Below are positions 1-9,377 of a stretch of DNA of 64,000 nucleotides, piece by piece; position 1 is the stretch's first letter, and each line of letters starts with the position of its first letter. Source of the stretch: Flavobacteriales bacterium (GTDB lineage: Bacteria; Bacteroidota; Bacteroidia; Flavobacteriales_C; GCA-002722245). The stretch covers positions 104,293 to 168,292 of the forward strand of contig PBEC01000017.1 in NCBI GenBank assembly GCA_002717515.1, written 5' to 3'. The notes beneath the pieces are model-generated. The model saw only the letters and a program-made list of their open reading frames with translations, was not told the origin of the DNA and did not search any database. A program made the position numbers and the translations under genes.

Positions 1-1647
1 AAAATAATTTCAGAAGAAACTTTTAAATTATCATTGCTGGAAAAATTACCACAAAAACCTCACCCCCTACCTCAACATGCTCCTCACTTATTAAACTTTG
101 TAAGTAAAAATTCAATAAGGGGAGAAAAACATCAAACAAGCATTAACTACAATTTACAACTTAGCATTAATAAACTTCTGAGGAGACACTCTAAAAAATT
201 AAGACGCAACAATATTAATAATATTGCCGTTTTAGTTACCAATGTAAAAACAGGTAAAATACTTAGCTACCATGGAAATGTTAGTGGACTTGGATTCAAT
301 CATAATGAAGCTGTCGACGTTGTTCAATCTCCAAGAAGTTCCGGAAGTATATTGAAGCCTTTTTTATACTGTCAGGCCTTTGATGAGGGTTTTATAACAC
401 CATATACACTTCTGCCTGATGTTCCTACACATTACAAAGGGTATACACCTCAAAACTATGTTCAAAGTTTTGCTGGCGCAGTACCAGCAAATAAATGCCT
501 GGCTCAATCGTTAAATATTCCTGCGGTTAGACTTCTTGAAAAAGTTGAACTTAATAACTTTTACCACAAACTAAAATCCTTAGAAATAAAAACAATAAAT
601 CGACCTGCTCAACACTATGGTCTTTCATTGGTTTTAGGAGGTGCAGAAACCTGTCTCTGGGATTTAAATAAAGCTTACAGAAAAATGGCATGGCAAGCAA
701 ATCAGTCTAAAAAACAAAAAACGTATCCTAAACTATCTTATAAACCTGAAATTAAAACGATTCCATTTCACTCTGATTTTAATGAAGGAGCTATAAACTT
801 AACTTTCAATTCTATGCTTGAGGTAATAAGACCCGGTGATGAATCCAATTGGAAAGTATTTAGTAGCGCTCGAAAAGTAGCATGGAAAACAGGCACATCC
901 TTTGGCTATCGTGATGCTTGGGCAATTGGAATAACGCCCGAATATGTGGTGAGTGTATGGGTAGGAAACGCAACTGGAGAGGGGCGTCCAGGAATAATTG
1001 GTGTTAAGGCCGCCGCACCAATTTTGTTCGACATCTATAATTTATTACCGTCAACATCCTGGTTTAAAGAGCCAGTAAATGACTTTAAAACTTTTTCAAT
1101 TTGTAAAGAAAGCGGTTACAAAGCTTCAAAAAACTGTCCAAATCCAATAAGGGTTGAACTCAACAAACAAGCATGTGATGTAAAAGCATGTCCTTACCAT
1201 AAATTAATTCACTTAAACAAAGAAAAAACTCATCAAGTAAATAGTGACTGCTACAATGTATTTGAAATGGAACAAACCAAATGGTTTATACTACCTGGTT
1301 TAATGGAACACTATTATAAATCTGCTCATGCAAATTATAAGGTAGTTCCACCCTTATCAGAAGATTGCGTCAACACATTTGATTCCGAGATTATGAAAAT
1401 CATTTATCCCAAAAAAATCAGTCGTATCCATATCCCAATAAATTTAAATAATGAACTTGAAAAAGTGAGTTTTGAGGCAACACACAGAGAAAAAAACGGA
1501 ATTATCTATTGGCACATTGATGAAAACTTTGTAGGAAGTACTCAAACGATTCATCAAATAAACATTCAACCTTCAGTAGGCGAACACACTTTAAAATTAG
1601 TCGACAATCGTGGAAATGTTTTCGTTCAAAAATTTTCCATTTACTAA
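1..1647 (+). CDS. pbpC: Penicillin-binding protein 1C, 3' part (5' end outside window)
   Basis: The frame is open to base 1, so the N-terminus with the membrane anchor and most of the glycosyltransferase domain lie outside the window. What remains starts at the end of the glycosyltransferase domain (LPQKPHPLP, like the LPQAPS region of PBP1C). The transpeptidase domain follows, with the active-site block SPRSSGSILKPF (SxxK), SLN, and KTGTSFGYRDAWAIG (KTG triad). The block AWxxG...VSVWVGN is typical of PBP1C. A Cys-rich linker and a C-terminal beta domain like BiPBP_C end the protein. The family makes and crosslinks peptidoglycan in the periplasm. In many bacteria pbpC sits beside an alpha-2-macroglobulin gene, which could lie upstream of this window. 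The first TTG at 34 is internal and is not the real start. Confidence 0.92.
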   Translation, partial: KIISEETFKLSLLEKLPQKPHPLPQHAPHLLNFVSKNSIRGEKHQTSINYNLQLSINKLLRRHSKKLRRNNINNIAVLVTNVKTGKILSYHGNVSGLGFNHNEAVDVVQSPRSSGSILKPFLYCQAFDEGFITPYTLLPDVPTHYKGYTPQNYVQSFAGAVPANKCLAQSLNIPAVRLLEKVELNNFYHKLKSLEIKTINRPAQHYGLSLVLGGAETCLWDLNKAYRKMAWQANQSKKQKTYPKLSYKPEIKTIPFHSDFNEGAINLTFNSMLEVIRPGDESNWKVFSSARKVAWKTGTSFGYRDAWAIGITPEYVVSVWVGNATGEGRPGIIGVKAAAPILFDIYNLLPSTSWFKEPVNDFKTFSICKESGYKASKNCPNPIRVELNKQACDVKACPYHKLIHLNKEKTHQVNSDCYNVFEMEQTKWFILPGLMEHYYKSAHANYKVVPPLSEDCVNTFDSEIMKIIYPKKISRIHIPINLNNELEKVSFEATHREKNGIIYWHIDENFVGSTQTIHQINIQPSVGEHTLKLVDNRGNVFVQKFSIY

Positions 1648-1796
1648 TTCACTTTACACTTCTCAAGAAAAGGAAAATACAACAGTCTTATAAAAATAGA
1701 TGTTCAACAATATTCTCTTTTTCCTTCGAGTAAAAAAGATATGTTCAAAAAAATTCTTTTGATTATTAATTAAATTCAGGAAACCTAATTTTAAAA

Positions 1797-3749
1797 CTAA
1801 ATTTCCTTAAAAAAGACGACTGCTTTGTTAAAATCAGCAGCCTGATTGATTACATTTCTATATTTTGGTATTTCGTCTACCTCCACTCGAGTTATGTCGT
1901 AAAATTCCTCAATTCGAATAACAACCTCATTTCCTTCAACTTTAAAAGAAGAATTCCATCCAAAAACTTTTTTACTTTCTCTTGTTCCTAAATCATTCAA
2001 TTCTACATTTTGAGAAGACAAAAATTCATAACCTTCTGGAATTTTGACTCTTATTTCATATTTGTATTTTTTAGGAAACATTTGAATTATTGGATTTATT
2101 CTTTTTAGGCTATCGTACATTTCCATTTGAATACCAATTATAGTCCCAATATTCAACATTAGCTTATTACCCAGCTTTTTGGCAATTGTTTCATCTTCCA
2201 TACTTGCTTTTACGACTATTTCTTTTTTCTCATTTTCAAAAATCTCATAATCAAGTACCTCTGGTGAGTCTCCAAAATCTTCTAAGGTTTCTTCCATAAA
2301 CTTTTCAAAACGTTCTCCTTTACCATCATGATATCTGTACCAGGATTTTAAACCATATGAGTAATATCCACCCCTATTCTGATAAAAAGAATAGTTTACC
2401 GTTAAATCCTCCTGAAAAGAAAGATCAATGTTCGTTAATCTTGTTGAGAAATCACAACTTGGAGTTGGTACTCGCTGTATAGGTGCATTTGTATATCCTT
2501 CATAAAAAGTCAAATTTTTGAAGTGTCCAATAAACACCAACTCTTGATTTAAAAATCGGTAAGGAACATAATACGATTCACAATACTTACAGCTTGGATC
2601 CCAAAGAAAATCTTGATCTTTAAAATAAATCATGAATGCATCAATATCATAATAGCTCAAGGTTCTGTCTCCACTATCATAATTATTTATATATCGATTC
2701 CCTACTGCATATATAGAATGAGGAATCCGCATTTTTTTTAAGAGATAAGAAGCAGAAGCTACAAACTGTTTTTTTGTGAGTTGACTTCCTCCCTTTTCGG
2801 ATTCTCCCTGTCCTTTGATTGAAAAGTTTTTGTGTAATCTGAGTGTAAATTCATCAACTCCCTTTTTTATGTCTTGCTTAAAAAGTTTCTTCAGGTTACT
2901 ATCGTAAATTTTCTTCTTAGCTTCAGTGTTTTTGTATAAATGAAAAAAATTCAATTCAGATTTACAAAATCTTTTACGATTGAATAAACTGTAATTGTAC
3001 CCTTTTTCTGAAAACTCTTGAAAGCATAAATTCAATCGTTTTTTAAATACTATAGGATCCTTTTCACTATGCTTAGGCAAAGAGTCTAATTCAATATAAA
3101 CCCATTCTGTAATCCCGTTTGAACTATCAACTGAGGAGTAATCTTGACTCATATTCTCCATACCGATATCAAAATAAAAATCAGCATCAATTTCAAGTTC
3201 CATCTTAAAGCTTTTTTTATTGGAATTTGATTGGAGGTTAAACCGATTACAAGTATAAAATGGCATCTTTAATTTGTAGAAATATTCAATTTCTCCACCT
3301 ATTTCAATTCCTTCAATTGCAAATACAGTATAGCCTCCATTCCCATCAAGATTATCAAATCTTTTGAGGTTCGTCTTATCAAAATTCACAATTTTTCCAT
3401 CCGGACTAATACAGCGTACCTTTAAAGATGAAATTGCATTTTCATCCTGAGTGGGAATGTACATTTTATTATACATTTCGACTCCTAAGTCATTATTGAG
3501 TCGAATTATTCGATGCATCACATGATGAACTTCTTTTACTCCTTCATAAACATACTTATGCTCATCAAGTACTATAACAGCTGGTTCTTTTAAGTCATTG
3601 GTATCAATTTCATTGAGACTTCTTGATTCATCCCATCTGAACATATTTAAATTATTTTTTTGCAATACTTCAGAGTTATTCTGTGCAAAAACTGTGTTCG
3701 AAAATACAATTAGGGTTGTACAAATTAAAATTCTATATGATGCTAACAT
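1797..3749 (-). CDS. DUF3857 / transglutaminase-like secreted protein
   Basis: A 650-residue exported protein. I start it at the ATG at 3749, giving the signal peptide MLASYRILICTTLIVF...VFA; a TTG seven codons upstream overlaps a promoter -7 box (3768-3775) and is unlikely. The N-terminal third resembles DUF3857 (a YEGVKEVHHVMHRIIRLNN-like segment, then aromatic beta strands). The middle resembles a transglutaminase core, with a helix at about 332-350 followed by IPHSIYAVG and FLWDPS. The usual catalytic Cys and His are not visible at their expected places (QFVASASYLL instead of a Cys-bearing helix; DAFMIYF instead of NH). Only the Asp of WDPS remains, so it may be a binding rather than catalytic domain. 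Substrate unknown; probably periplasmic or surface-located. Confidence 0.75.
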   Translation of the reverse strand: MLASYRILICTTLIVFSNTVFAQNNSEVLQKNNLNMFRWDESRSLNEIDTNDLKEPAVIVLDEHKYVYEGVKEVHHVMHRIIRLNNDLGVEMYNKMYIPTQDENAISSLKVRCISPDGKIVNFDKTNLKRFDNLDGNGGYTVFAIEGIEIGGEIEYFYKLKMPFYTCNRFNLQSNSNKKSFKMELEIDADFYFDIGMENMSQDYSSVDSSNGITEWVYIELDSLPKHSEKDPIVFKKRLNLCFQEFSEKGYNYSLFNRKRFCKSELNFFHLYKNTEAKKKIYDSNLKKLFKQDIKKGVDEFTLRLHKNFSIKGQGESEKGGSQLTKKQFVASASYLLKKMRIPHSIYAVGNRYINNYDSGDRTLSYYDIDAFMIYFKDQDFLWDPSCKYCESYYVPYRFLNQELVFIGHFKNLTFYEGYTNAPIQRVPTPSCDFSTRLTNIDLSFQEDLTVNYSFYQNRGGYYSYGLKSWYRYHDGKGERFEKFMEETLEDFGDSPEVLDYEIFENEKKEIVVKASMEDETIAKKLGNKLMLNIGTIIGIQMEMYDSLKRINPIIQMFPKKYKYEIRVKIPEGYEFLSSQNVELNDLGTRESKKVFGWNSSFKVEGNEVVIRIEEFYDITRVEVDEIPKYRNVINQAADFNKAVVFFKEI

Positions 3750-3767
3750 TCTTATTTGATTTAGATA

Positions 3768-3775
3768 CAAAGATA
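3768..3775 (-). promoter_or_regulatory. Bacteroidota -7 promoter box for the DUF3857 gene
   Basis: On the minus strand the bases read TATCTTTG, an exact TAnnTTTG match, 18 nt upstream of the ATG at 3749. It overlaps the alternative upstream TTG and so supports the downstream start. I see no clear TTTG -33 box. Confidence 0.5.
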
Positions 3776-3871
3776 CTATTAGAAAGTAGTAAAAATTTAA
3801 AATTTCTGAAAAAACACCATTCGATGAGTCCTTTTATCTTCGAATTAAAAAAATTGCTTCAAAACTACTTT

Positions 3872-5470
3872 TTACTGAATACCAACTGAGTCTGATGGGT
3901 TCATTAAAACAGCCAGGTCTGACAATATTTTTAATACAGAAACTAAACTGTTTTTATCGTCAATAAAATTAATTATCATCTCACCTTCGATAACTCCTTT
4001 ACTGTTCGCTTCCTTTTTAAAAGCTAGAATATTACTTATGTTTTCAAGTCCTTCAAAACCGAAAAAAGAGAGTTCTTCATTTAGTTTTAAAATTTTTTGA
4101 GCATTGGCGTAAAAAATAGAATTGTTTGAATAAACAACAGGCTCAATTTTAGATGATAACTGTCCCTTCTGCTCGTTTAAAGCTTTAACACCATGTTTCG
4201 TTGAGGTAAGAAAGAAAAAATCATCCTTTACCGTGTAATACAACTCATCATTATAATTAAAAAACCCTTCATATTTAGGAAGACCAGCACTTAAAAAGTT
4301 AAGCATGAAATTAAATTTAACCGAGTCTTTTACTAATAATCCCAAAATATAATCTGGTTCTTTCTCAATTGTCTCTTTTAAAACCAACGTATCGTTACCT
4401 TCATCATCAATATCTGGAACTTGTTTAATTTTCATAACTTCTTTTGAACCATTTACAACCAGCATAATTTCTTCTTCAAGATAATCGTTGAAAAGACTTG
4501 TTTGAGACGGAAGAGAGGAGTTGATTTTTTCCATATTCAAAATTTCTTCTAAATCCAGAAATTTTAAAGCTTGAGTGATTGTTTCTGGATTTATTGAAGT
4601 TTTTGCGATTAGTAAAGGATTTGAAGAGGATGCTTTCGCCATAACAGATGTCAGCTGATTTTGTTTTTCAAGTTGACGCTCGGTTTGCAATAAATCTTTC
4701 GTTAAATATATTTTCTGCTGTACAGCTATATTTCCATCATTAAAATTGGTAAAAAAGACCGTTTTACCCGATTTAAACCGGTTGTTTTTACCCAAAGGCA
4801 AATCAGATGATGCATTCAAATTTTTTAGAATTAATGAGCCTTGGTCAATGTAATTGTTTAATTGATCGTTATAAAACCAAGTTGAAATATGTGCATTTGT
4901 ATTCAGTGCATCAACAAAAATAGAATCCTTTGCAGCGAGTGCTTCACTTGGTTTTTGTTGCAAAAGTATTATTGCTTCTTGTATTAAGTCTTCATTTAAG
5001 GCTCCAGAATAAAAAATTGCTGTTTGATTGTCCCAAACAACAGTATACTTTTCCAATATCTTAGCTGTTTTAAATCCACTCTTTTCAATTACATTTGCCT
5101 TAAAAGTCTCCTGCACGTAATCCAGTAATTCATCCTCATCACTTAAAGGAATTACAGCACCTATTTTTACATTAAAAAGATTTGCTCCCGAAACGAAAAA
5201 ATAATATTTATCAAGCATTTTAATTCCTGCTGCCGAAGGATTATTTAGCATCCCTGCTAAAGGAAGAAGACTTAAACCACCTAAATTTTCACCTAAAGCC
5301 AAATCAAAAGCCGCTTCATTAAAAATTTTCTCTGTATTAACGCAAACAACCGCCGATGCACTGGATGGAATACAATTTGAGTTCACCCTTGTTTCCTTAG
5401 AACATGAAAAAAGAGTGAAAGAAAATAAAAGTAATACAGCTAAGAATTTAATTTGAGAAAAATTATACAT
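3872..5470 (-). CDS. DUF4836 family lipoprotein
   Basis: A 532-residue protein with a lipoprotein signal: hydrophobic FLAVLLLFSFTLFSC with a lipobox LFSC at about residues 20-23, so it is probably anchored to the inner or outer membrane. The start of the mature part (IPSSASAVVCVNTEKIF) fits DUF4836, whose members begin with an IPxxAxxVxxxNxxxL segment. The rest is a long alternation of beta strands and helices without catalytic motifs I recognise. DUF4836 proteins are common in Bacteroidota and have no established function. It is transcribed alone or with the ABC exporter upstream at 5565-7319 (94 nt gap). Confidence 0.75.
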   Translation of the reverse strand: MYNFSQIKFLAVLLLFSFTLFSCSKETRVNSNCIPSSASAVVCVNTEKIFNEAAFDLALGENLGGLSLLPLAGMLNNPSAAGIKMLDKYYFFVSGANLFNVKIGAVIPLSDEDELLDYVQETFKANVIEKSGFKTAKILEKYTVVWDNQTAIFYSGALNEDLIQEAIILLQQKPSEALAAKDSIFVDALNTNAHISTWFYNDQLNNYIDQGSLILKNLNASSDLPLGKNNRFKSGKTVFFTNFNDGNIAVQQKIYLTKDLLQTERQLEKQNQLTSVMAKASSSNPLLIAKTSINPETITQALKFLDLEEILNMEKINSSLPSQTSLFNDYLEEEIMLVVNGSKEVMKIKQVPDIDDEGNDTLVLKETIEKEPDYILGLLVKDSVKFNFMLNFLSAGLPKYEGFFNYNDELYYTVKDDFFFLTSTKHGVKALNEQKGQLSSKIEPVVYSNNSIFYANAQKILKLNEELSFFGFEGLENISNILAFKKEANSKGVIEGEMIINFIDDKNSLVSVLKILSDLAVLMNPSDSVGIQ

Positions 5471-5564
5471 ATTGATTGTCGTAATTAATTTGTGTAAATA
5501 TATGTTTAAGGATTGATTTTAATTTTCATTAGTGCTAAAGATATTCAAAGTGTATAGCTTAGCC

Positions 5565-7319
5565 TTAATTTTTTTTAAATTGATATTCAAACAACTTTTT
5601 ATAATACCCTTCTACCTTGATTAATTCTTTATGAGTTCCTTGTTCAACTTTTTCTCCTTTATCCATAACAATAATTTGATTGGCATTTTGAATTGTTGAT
5701 AATCTGTGAGCAATTACAATTGATGTTCTTCCTTCTGTTAACTTTTCAATTGCCTTTTGAATGAGTTGTTCCGACTGTGTATCAACTGAAGATGTTGCTT
5801 CATCCAAAATTAAGATTTGCGGATCATAAACGTAAGCTCTTAAAAAAGCAAGCAGTTGCCTCTGACCAACTGATAAAACGGCACCTCGCTCACGAACTTG
5901 GTATGAATAACCTCCTTCTAACCCCATAATAAAGTCATGAACTCCAATAAGCTTTGCCCCCTCAACAACTTTTTCTTTGGTTATTTTAGGGTTATTCAAA
6001 GTGATATTATTAATAATGGAATCATCAAACAAAAAGACGTCTTGAAGAACAACAGCTGTAACCTTTCTCAAGTGCCTCAGGGTAAATTGATTAATGTTTA
6101 TACCATCAACAAGAATAGCTCCTTTTTTAATTTCATAAAACTTTGTGAGAACATTAATTATGGATGACTTCCCTGCTCCTGTCGCTCCAACCAAAGCCAA
6201 TGTTTGACCTTTATCAACATCAAAAGAGACTCCTTTTAAAACATAGGCATCCGGCTTGTATGAAAACCAAACATCCTTAAAGGATATATTACCTTTTACT
6301 TCAATTGATGAGTTATCACCCTCATCAGAAATGTGTTCATGGGTATCTAAAACATTAAACACCCTATTAGCAGCAACCATACCCATTTGAAGAGTATTAA
6401 ATCGATCTGCAAGTTGACGAATTGGACGGTAAATCATATGAATGAAAAGAATAAAGGCCATTACATCTCCAATTTGGACATAACCAGATATGACCCCACG
6501 AGCACCCCACCATACCAGCAATGCAATTGATCCTGCGGATAATATTTCAACTACAGGAAAAAAAACAGCATTTGCCCAAACGGTTCTTATCCAGGCGTTC
6601 TTGTGACTTTCGTTAACCTCCTTGAACCTTCGCATTTCCTCAACCTCTCTATTGAATATTTGAACAATACTCATACCGGTGACATGCTCTTGTACAAACG
6701 TATTTATTTTTGCTACATTTTTTCTTACATCAATAAACGCTGTTTTAATGGCTTTTTTAAACAAAATTGTCGCAACAATTAAAAATGGAACTGGGAGTAA
6801 AATAACTAAAGTCAATTTCCAATTGATATAAAACATAAAAACCAAAACCATTATCAATTGAAGAATATCACTTATTATATTTAGTAGACCAGACGAAAAT
6901 ATTTCAGCAATGGTTTGAATATCACTGGTTACCCGAGTAACCAATGTACCAATTGGTGTAGTATCAAAATACTTTAGTTTAAAGGACACAACATGTCGAA
7001 ATAACTTTCTTCGTATATTCAGTATTACACTTTGACCCAACCAATTTGCCATGTATGATTGTAAAAACTGCATGAATGCATGTAGGCACAAAAGACCGAC
7101 CAATAAAAGAATTATTTTTTTTAACCCTTCAATATCTCCAAATTGTATTTTATCGTCAACGGCTATTTTGACCAGGTAAGTTCGAACTGGGGCCATGAAT
7201 GATAAAAATATTGTAATCATTGCTGTCGAATAAAATGCTACACGAAAAGGTCGAACATACTTCATTGTACGCCTTAAAACTAGACTATCAATAGCCTTAC
7301 CGGTAACCTCTTTACTCAT
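5565..7319 (-). CDS. ABC exporter, fused membrane and ATPase domains (MsbA/MdlB type)
   Basis: A 584-residue half-transporter. Residues about 20-310 carry six predicted membrane helices of the ABC_membrane fold. The ATPase domain follows, with Walker A GATGAGKSS, Q-loop VVLQDVFLFDDS, signature LSVGQRQ, Walker B ILILDEATS and the switch His in IVIAHRLS. Such exporters move lipids, drugs or peptides outward, working as homo- or heterodimers. No partner half-transporter is adjacent. Its ATG overlaps the end of truA by 8 nt, so it is the last gene of the acyP-cutA-truA-ABC operon. The substrate cannot be told from sequence; symbols such as msbA are not justified. Confidence 0.92.
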   Translation of the reverse strand: MSKEVTGKAIDSLVLRRTMKYVRPFRVAFYSTAMITIFLSFMAPVRTYLVKIAVDDKIQFGDIEGLKKIILLLVGLLCLHAFMQFLQSYMANWLGQSVILNIRRKLFRHVVSFKLKYFDTTPIGTLVTRVTSDIQTIAEIFSSGLLNIISDILQLIMVLVFMFYINWKLTLVILLPVPFLIVATILFKKAIKTAFIDVRKNVAKINTFVQEHVTGMSIVQIFNREVEEMRRFKEVNESHKNAWIRTVWANAVFFPVVEILSAGSIALLVWWGARGVISGYVQIGDVMAFILFIHMIYRPIRQLADRFNTLQMGMVAANRVFNVLDTHEHISDEGDNSSIEVKGNISFKDVWFSYKPDAYVLKGVSFDVDKGQTLALVGATGAGKSSIINVLTKFYEIKKGAILVDGININQFTLRHLRKVTAVVLQDVFLFDDSIINNITLNNPKITKEKVVEGAKLIGVHDFIMGLEGGYSYQVRERGAVLSVGQRQLLAFLRAYVYDPQILILDEATSSVDTQSEQLIQKAIEKLTEGRTSIVIAHRLSTIQNANQIIVMDKGEKVEQGTHKELIKVEGYYKKLFEYQFKKN

Positions 7320-8073
7320 TGTTTTTATCTTGAATTAATTCTTGAGGATATATGATTCTGTTTAGAAACAAACCTTGAGGAGGCGCGCTTGAACCTGCTC
7401 GACTTCTATCTCTAGCCTCGATTATTTCTTTCATGTCCTGTGGAGATTTTTTACCCAATCCAATTTCCACTAATGTGCCTACTATTGCACGAACCATATT
7501 TCTTAGAAACCGATTAGCGCTTATTGTGAAAACAATTGAATCATCATTCTTTTGCAGGTCAGCTTGAGTTATCCGACAAAGATTGGTTTTTGCATCTGTG
7601 TGAAGCTTCGAAAAAGATGTAAAATCTTCATAGTCGAATAGATAAGCTATGGCTTTTTGCATAGCTTTTAAATCCAAAGGTTGTCGTACGAACCAATAAT
7701 TTTCTTTAAATGGATCCTTGGTCAAATTGATATAATATTTATACTGTCGAGAAGTTGCTGAAAATCGAGCATGAAAATCCTTAAATGCCTCTCTTAATTC
7801 AGTGATAGCTATGGAAGAAGGCAAAACAGAGTTTAATTTGTATTTTAAATTTCCAAAATCAACTTCATACCCTTTTTCCAAATCGAAATGCAAATAAAAA
7901 TCGTTTGCATGTACACCTGTATCGGTTCTCCCACAACCTATTACTTTTACATCAAGATTCAATAACATGGTTAACTTTTTCTCAACAGTCTCCTGAATAG
8001 TTAAAGAATTGGGCTGTATTTGCCAACCACAATATTCAGATCCATTATATTTCAAACGAGCTAAAACTCTCAT
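7312..8073 (-). CDS. truA: tRNA pseudouridine(38-40) synthase TruA
   Basis: 253 residues, the normal TruA length. It converts U38, U39 and U40 in the anticodon stem-loop of many tRNAs to pseudouridine in the cytoplasm. The catalytic motif GRTDTGVHA is at residues 48-56 with Asp51 as nucleophile; ARFSATSRQYKYYI and FLRNMVRAIVGTLVEIG are the other conserved blocks. Its ATG shares one base with the stop of cutA (TAATG), which suggests translational coupling, and its end overlaps the ABC exporter by 8 nt. Confidence 0.96.
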   Translation of the reverse strand: MRVLARLKYNGSEYCGWQIQPNSLTIQETVEKKLTMLLNLDVKVIGCGRTDTGVHANDFYLHFDLEKGYEVDFGNLKYKLNSVLPSSIAITELREAFKDFHARFSATSRQYKYYINLTKDPFKENYWFVRQPLDLKAMQKAIAYLFDYEDFTSFSKLHTDAKTNLCRITQADLQKNDDSIVFTISANRFLRNMVRAIVGTLVEIGLGKKSPQDMKEIIEARDRSRAGSSAPPQGLFLNRIIYPQELIQDKNNE

Positions 8074-8381
8074 TACTTTATGTACTCATTCAACCAGTTA
8101 AGATACTCTTCACTTACATTTTTAGCCGTCCAGCTAAAAACGCATGGAACCTCATATGAATGAATTTCTTTAATTTTCTTTAAAATGACATCAAATTTTC
8201 CCGGTTTTGTTTTGATCAATAGAACTACTTCCTGATCTTCAATAATTTCTCCTTCCCAGAAATAAATTGATTCCATACCTGAAAGTATATTTATACAAGC
8301 ACACAGTTTTTCTTGTATCATTCTTTTGCCTATTTTTTTTGCCTCTTCGTACGATGAACATACTGTGTAAATAACTTCCAT
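8073..8381 (-). CDS. cutA: Divalent-cation tolerance protein CutA
   Basis: 102 residues with the CutA1 pattern: VYTVCSSYEEAKKIGKRMI, then LCACINI, IYFWEGEI, and VLLIKT, ending with YLNWLNEY. CutA1 forms a trimer of ferredoxin-like folds; it was linked to copper tolerance in E. coli, but its exact role is unsettled. It sits between acyP and truA and overlaps each by a single base (TAATG at both ends), so all three are almost certainly co-transcribed. No frame or length anomaly. Confidence 0.93.
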   Translation of the reverse strand: MEVIYTVCSSYEEAKKIGKRMIQEKLCACINILSGMESIYFWEGEIIEDQEVVLLIKTKPGKFDVILKKIKEIHSYEVPCVFSWTAKNVSEEYLNWLNEYIK

Positions 8382-8650
8382 TATCTGCGAACTTCAAAAA
8401 AATTAAATCCTTTTAGCTTTCCTGGCTCTACGTCTATTCTTGAAACTTTTGCCATAATTGACCCCTGATACATCCATTCTAAAAACTGATCTGCTTTCAT
8501 TTGAGTTGTCTCAATTTCAATATAAACAGTACCATCAGGTTGATTAAAGCAGAAGCCATTCACGCTGTTTTCATTGGCTATTCGTTGTGCAAAGTTTCTG
8601 AACCCTACTCCCTGAACTTTACCGTGAACTTTTATGTTTAAATGAATCAT
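8381..8650 (-). CDS. acyP: Acylphosphatase
   Basis: 89 residues when started at the ATG at 8650; the codon before it is TTG and is less likely. It hydrolyses acylphosphates such as acetyl- or 1,3-bisphosphoglycerate in the cytoplasm. The signature GKVQGVGFR holds the phosphate-binding Arg (about residue 18), and the catalytic Asn lies in the FCFNQPDGTV block (about residue 36). A TAnnTTTG box lies 12 nt upstream, so this is the first gene of the acyP-cutA-truA-ABC operon. Its stop overlaps the cutA start by one base. Confidence 0.93.
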   Translation of the reverse strand: MIHLNIKVHGKVQGVGFRNFAQRIANENSVNGFCFNQPDGTVYIEIETTQMKADQFLEWMYQGSIMAKVSRIDVEPGKLKGFNFFEVRR

Positions 8651-8661
8651 CAACCTAACAA

Positions 8662-8669
8662 CAAAAGTA
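8662..8669 (-). promoter_or_regulatory. -7 promoter box for the acyP-cutA-truA operon
   Basis: The minus strand reads TACTTTTG, an exact TAnnTTTG match, 11 nt before the ATG of acyP. A possible -33 TTTG lies at 8693-8696, with a spacing of 23 nt that is somewhat longer than usual. Confidence 0.45.
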
Positions 8670-8762
8670 TTAATTTAGAACGGCATTAAGTTCAAACACG
8701 AGAGAAATGATTCGATATTTTATAGTTCAAGATTATGTTTTTAACTCAAAAAACAAGAAATC

Positions 8763-9266
8763 ATGACAAAAGTGCTTATTATGTCCGATACTCACTCGTT
8801 TCTTGACCCACGATTAAAAAAACATATAAAAAATTCTGATGTTGTATGGCACGCAGGAGATATTGGAAAAATAGAAGTTATGGATAAAATAAAATCCATG
8901 AAGCCAATCATTGCCGTTCACGGCAATATTGATGATTGTATTGTTAAATCTGAATATCCAAAAACTCAAATTTTTAAAATTCATGGAAAAAAAGTTGTAA
9001 TTACCCACATAGCAGGCTATCCGGGTAGATATAATGGTAAAGCCTTAAACATTATAAAAAATGAACAACCGGATATTTTCGTTTGTGGTCACTCACATAT
9101 TTTAAAAGTGATGTATGACCAAAAACTAAAACATCTTCACATAAATCCTGGTGCATCAGGAAAACATGGTTTTCATAAACTTCAAACTGCTGTAAAACTA
9201 GAAATCCTTACTAATGGAGATGTCCAAAATTGTGAAATAATAGAACTTACAAATTCATTAAAATAA
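8763..9266 (+). CDS. Metallophosphoesterase, YfcE/MJ0936 family
   Basis: 167 residues, typical for the small calcineurin-like family. Metal-binding motifs are in the right order: SDTH near the N-terminus (residues 8-11), HAGDIG (about 36-41), HGNID (about 59-63), a His in ITHIAGYPG, and CGHSH (about 116-120). Family members are cytoplasmic phosphodiesterases with mostly unknown natural substrates. It stands alone on the plus strand between minus-strand operons, with 112 bp of AT-rich sequence after it in which I see no strong terminator. Confidence 0.92.
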   Translation: MTKVLIMSDTHSFLDPRLKKHIKNSDVVWHAGDIGKIEVMDKIKSMKPIIAVHGNIDDCIVKSEYPKTQIFKIHGKKVVITHIAGYPGRYNGKALNIIKNEQPDIFVCGHSHILKVMYDQKLKHLHINPGASGKHGFHKLQTAVKLEILTNGDVQNCEIIELTNSLK

Positions 9267-9377
9267 TATAGGCGATGTAGCAAACTTGAATCATTTTACG
9301 GACAGTCGTCACAGATTCGTTTTTGTTTGAAATTATTCTTGTGTAGGCAAAAACTTATAGTTTTTAGGTATTCTTTT

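Noticed and set aside
3683..3889. Plus-strand ORF of 68 codons overlapping the starts/ends of two minus-strand genes
   Set aside because: It is antisense to the DUF3857 signal-peptide region and the DUF4836 end, with no recognisable motif or promoter; a frame shadow.
9267..9377. Possible small RNA or gene between the phosphoesterase and rarA
   Set aside because: No promoter box, hairpin with T tract or supported ORF was visible.
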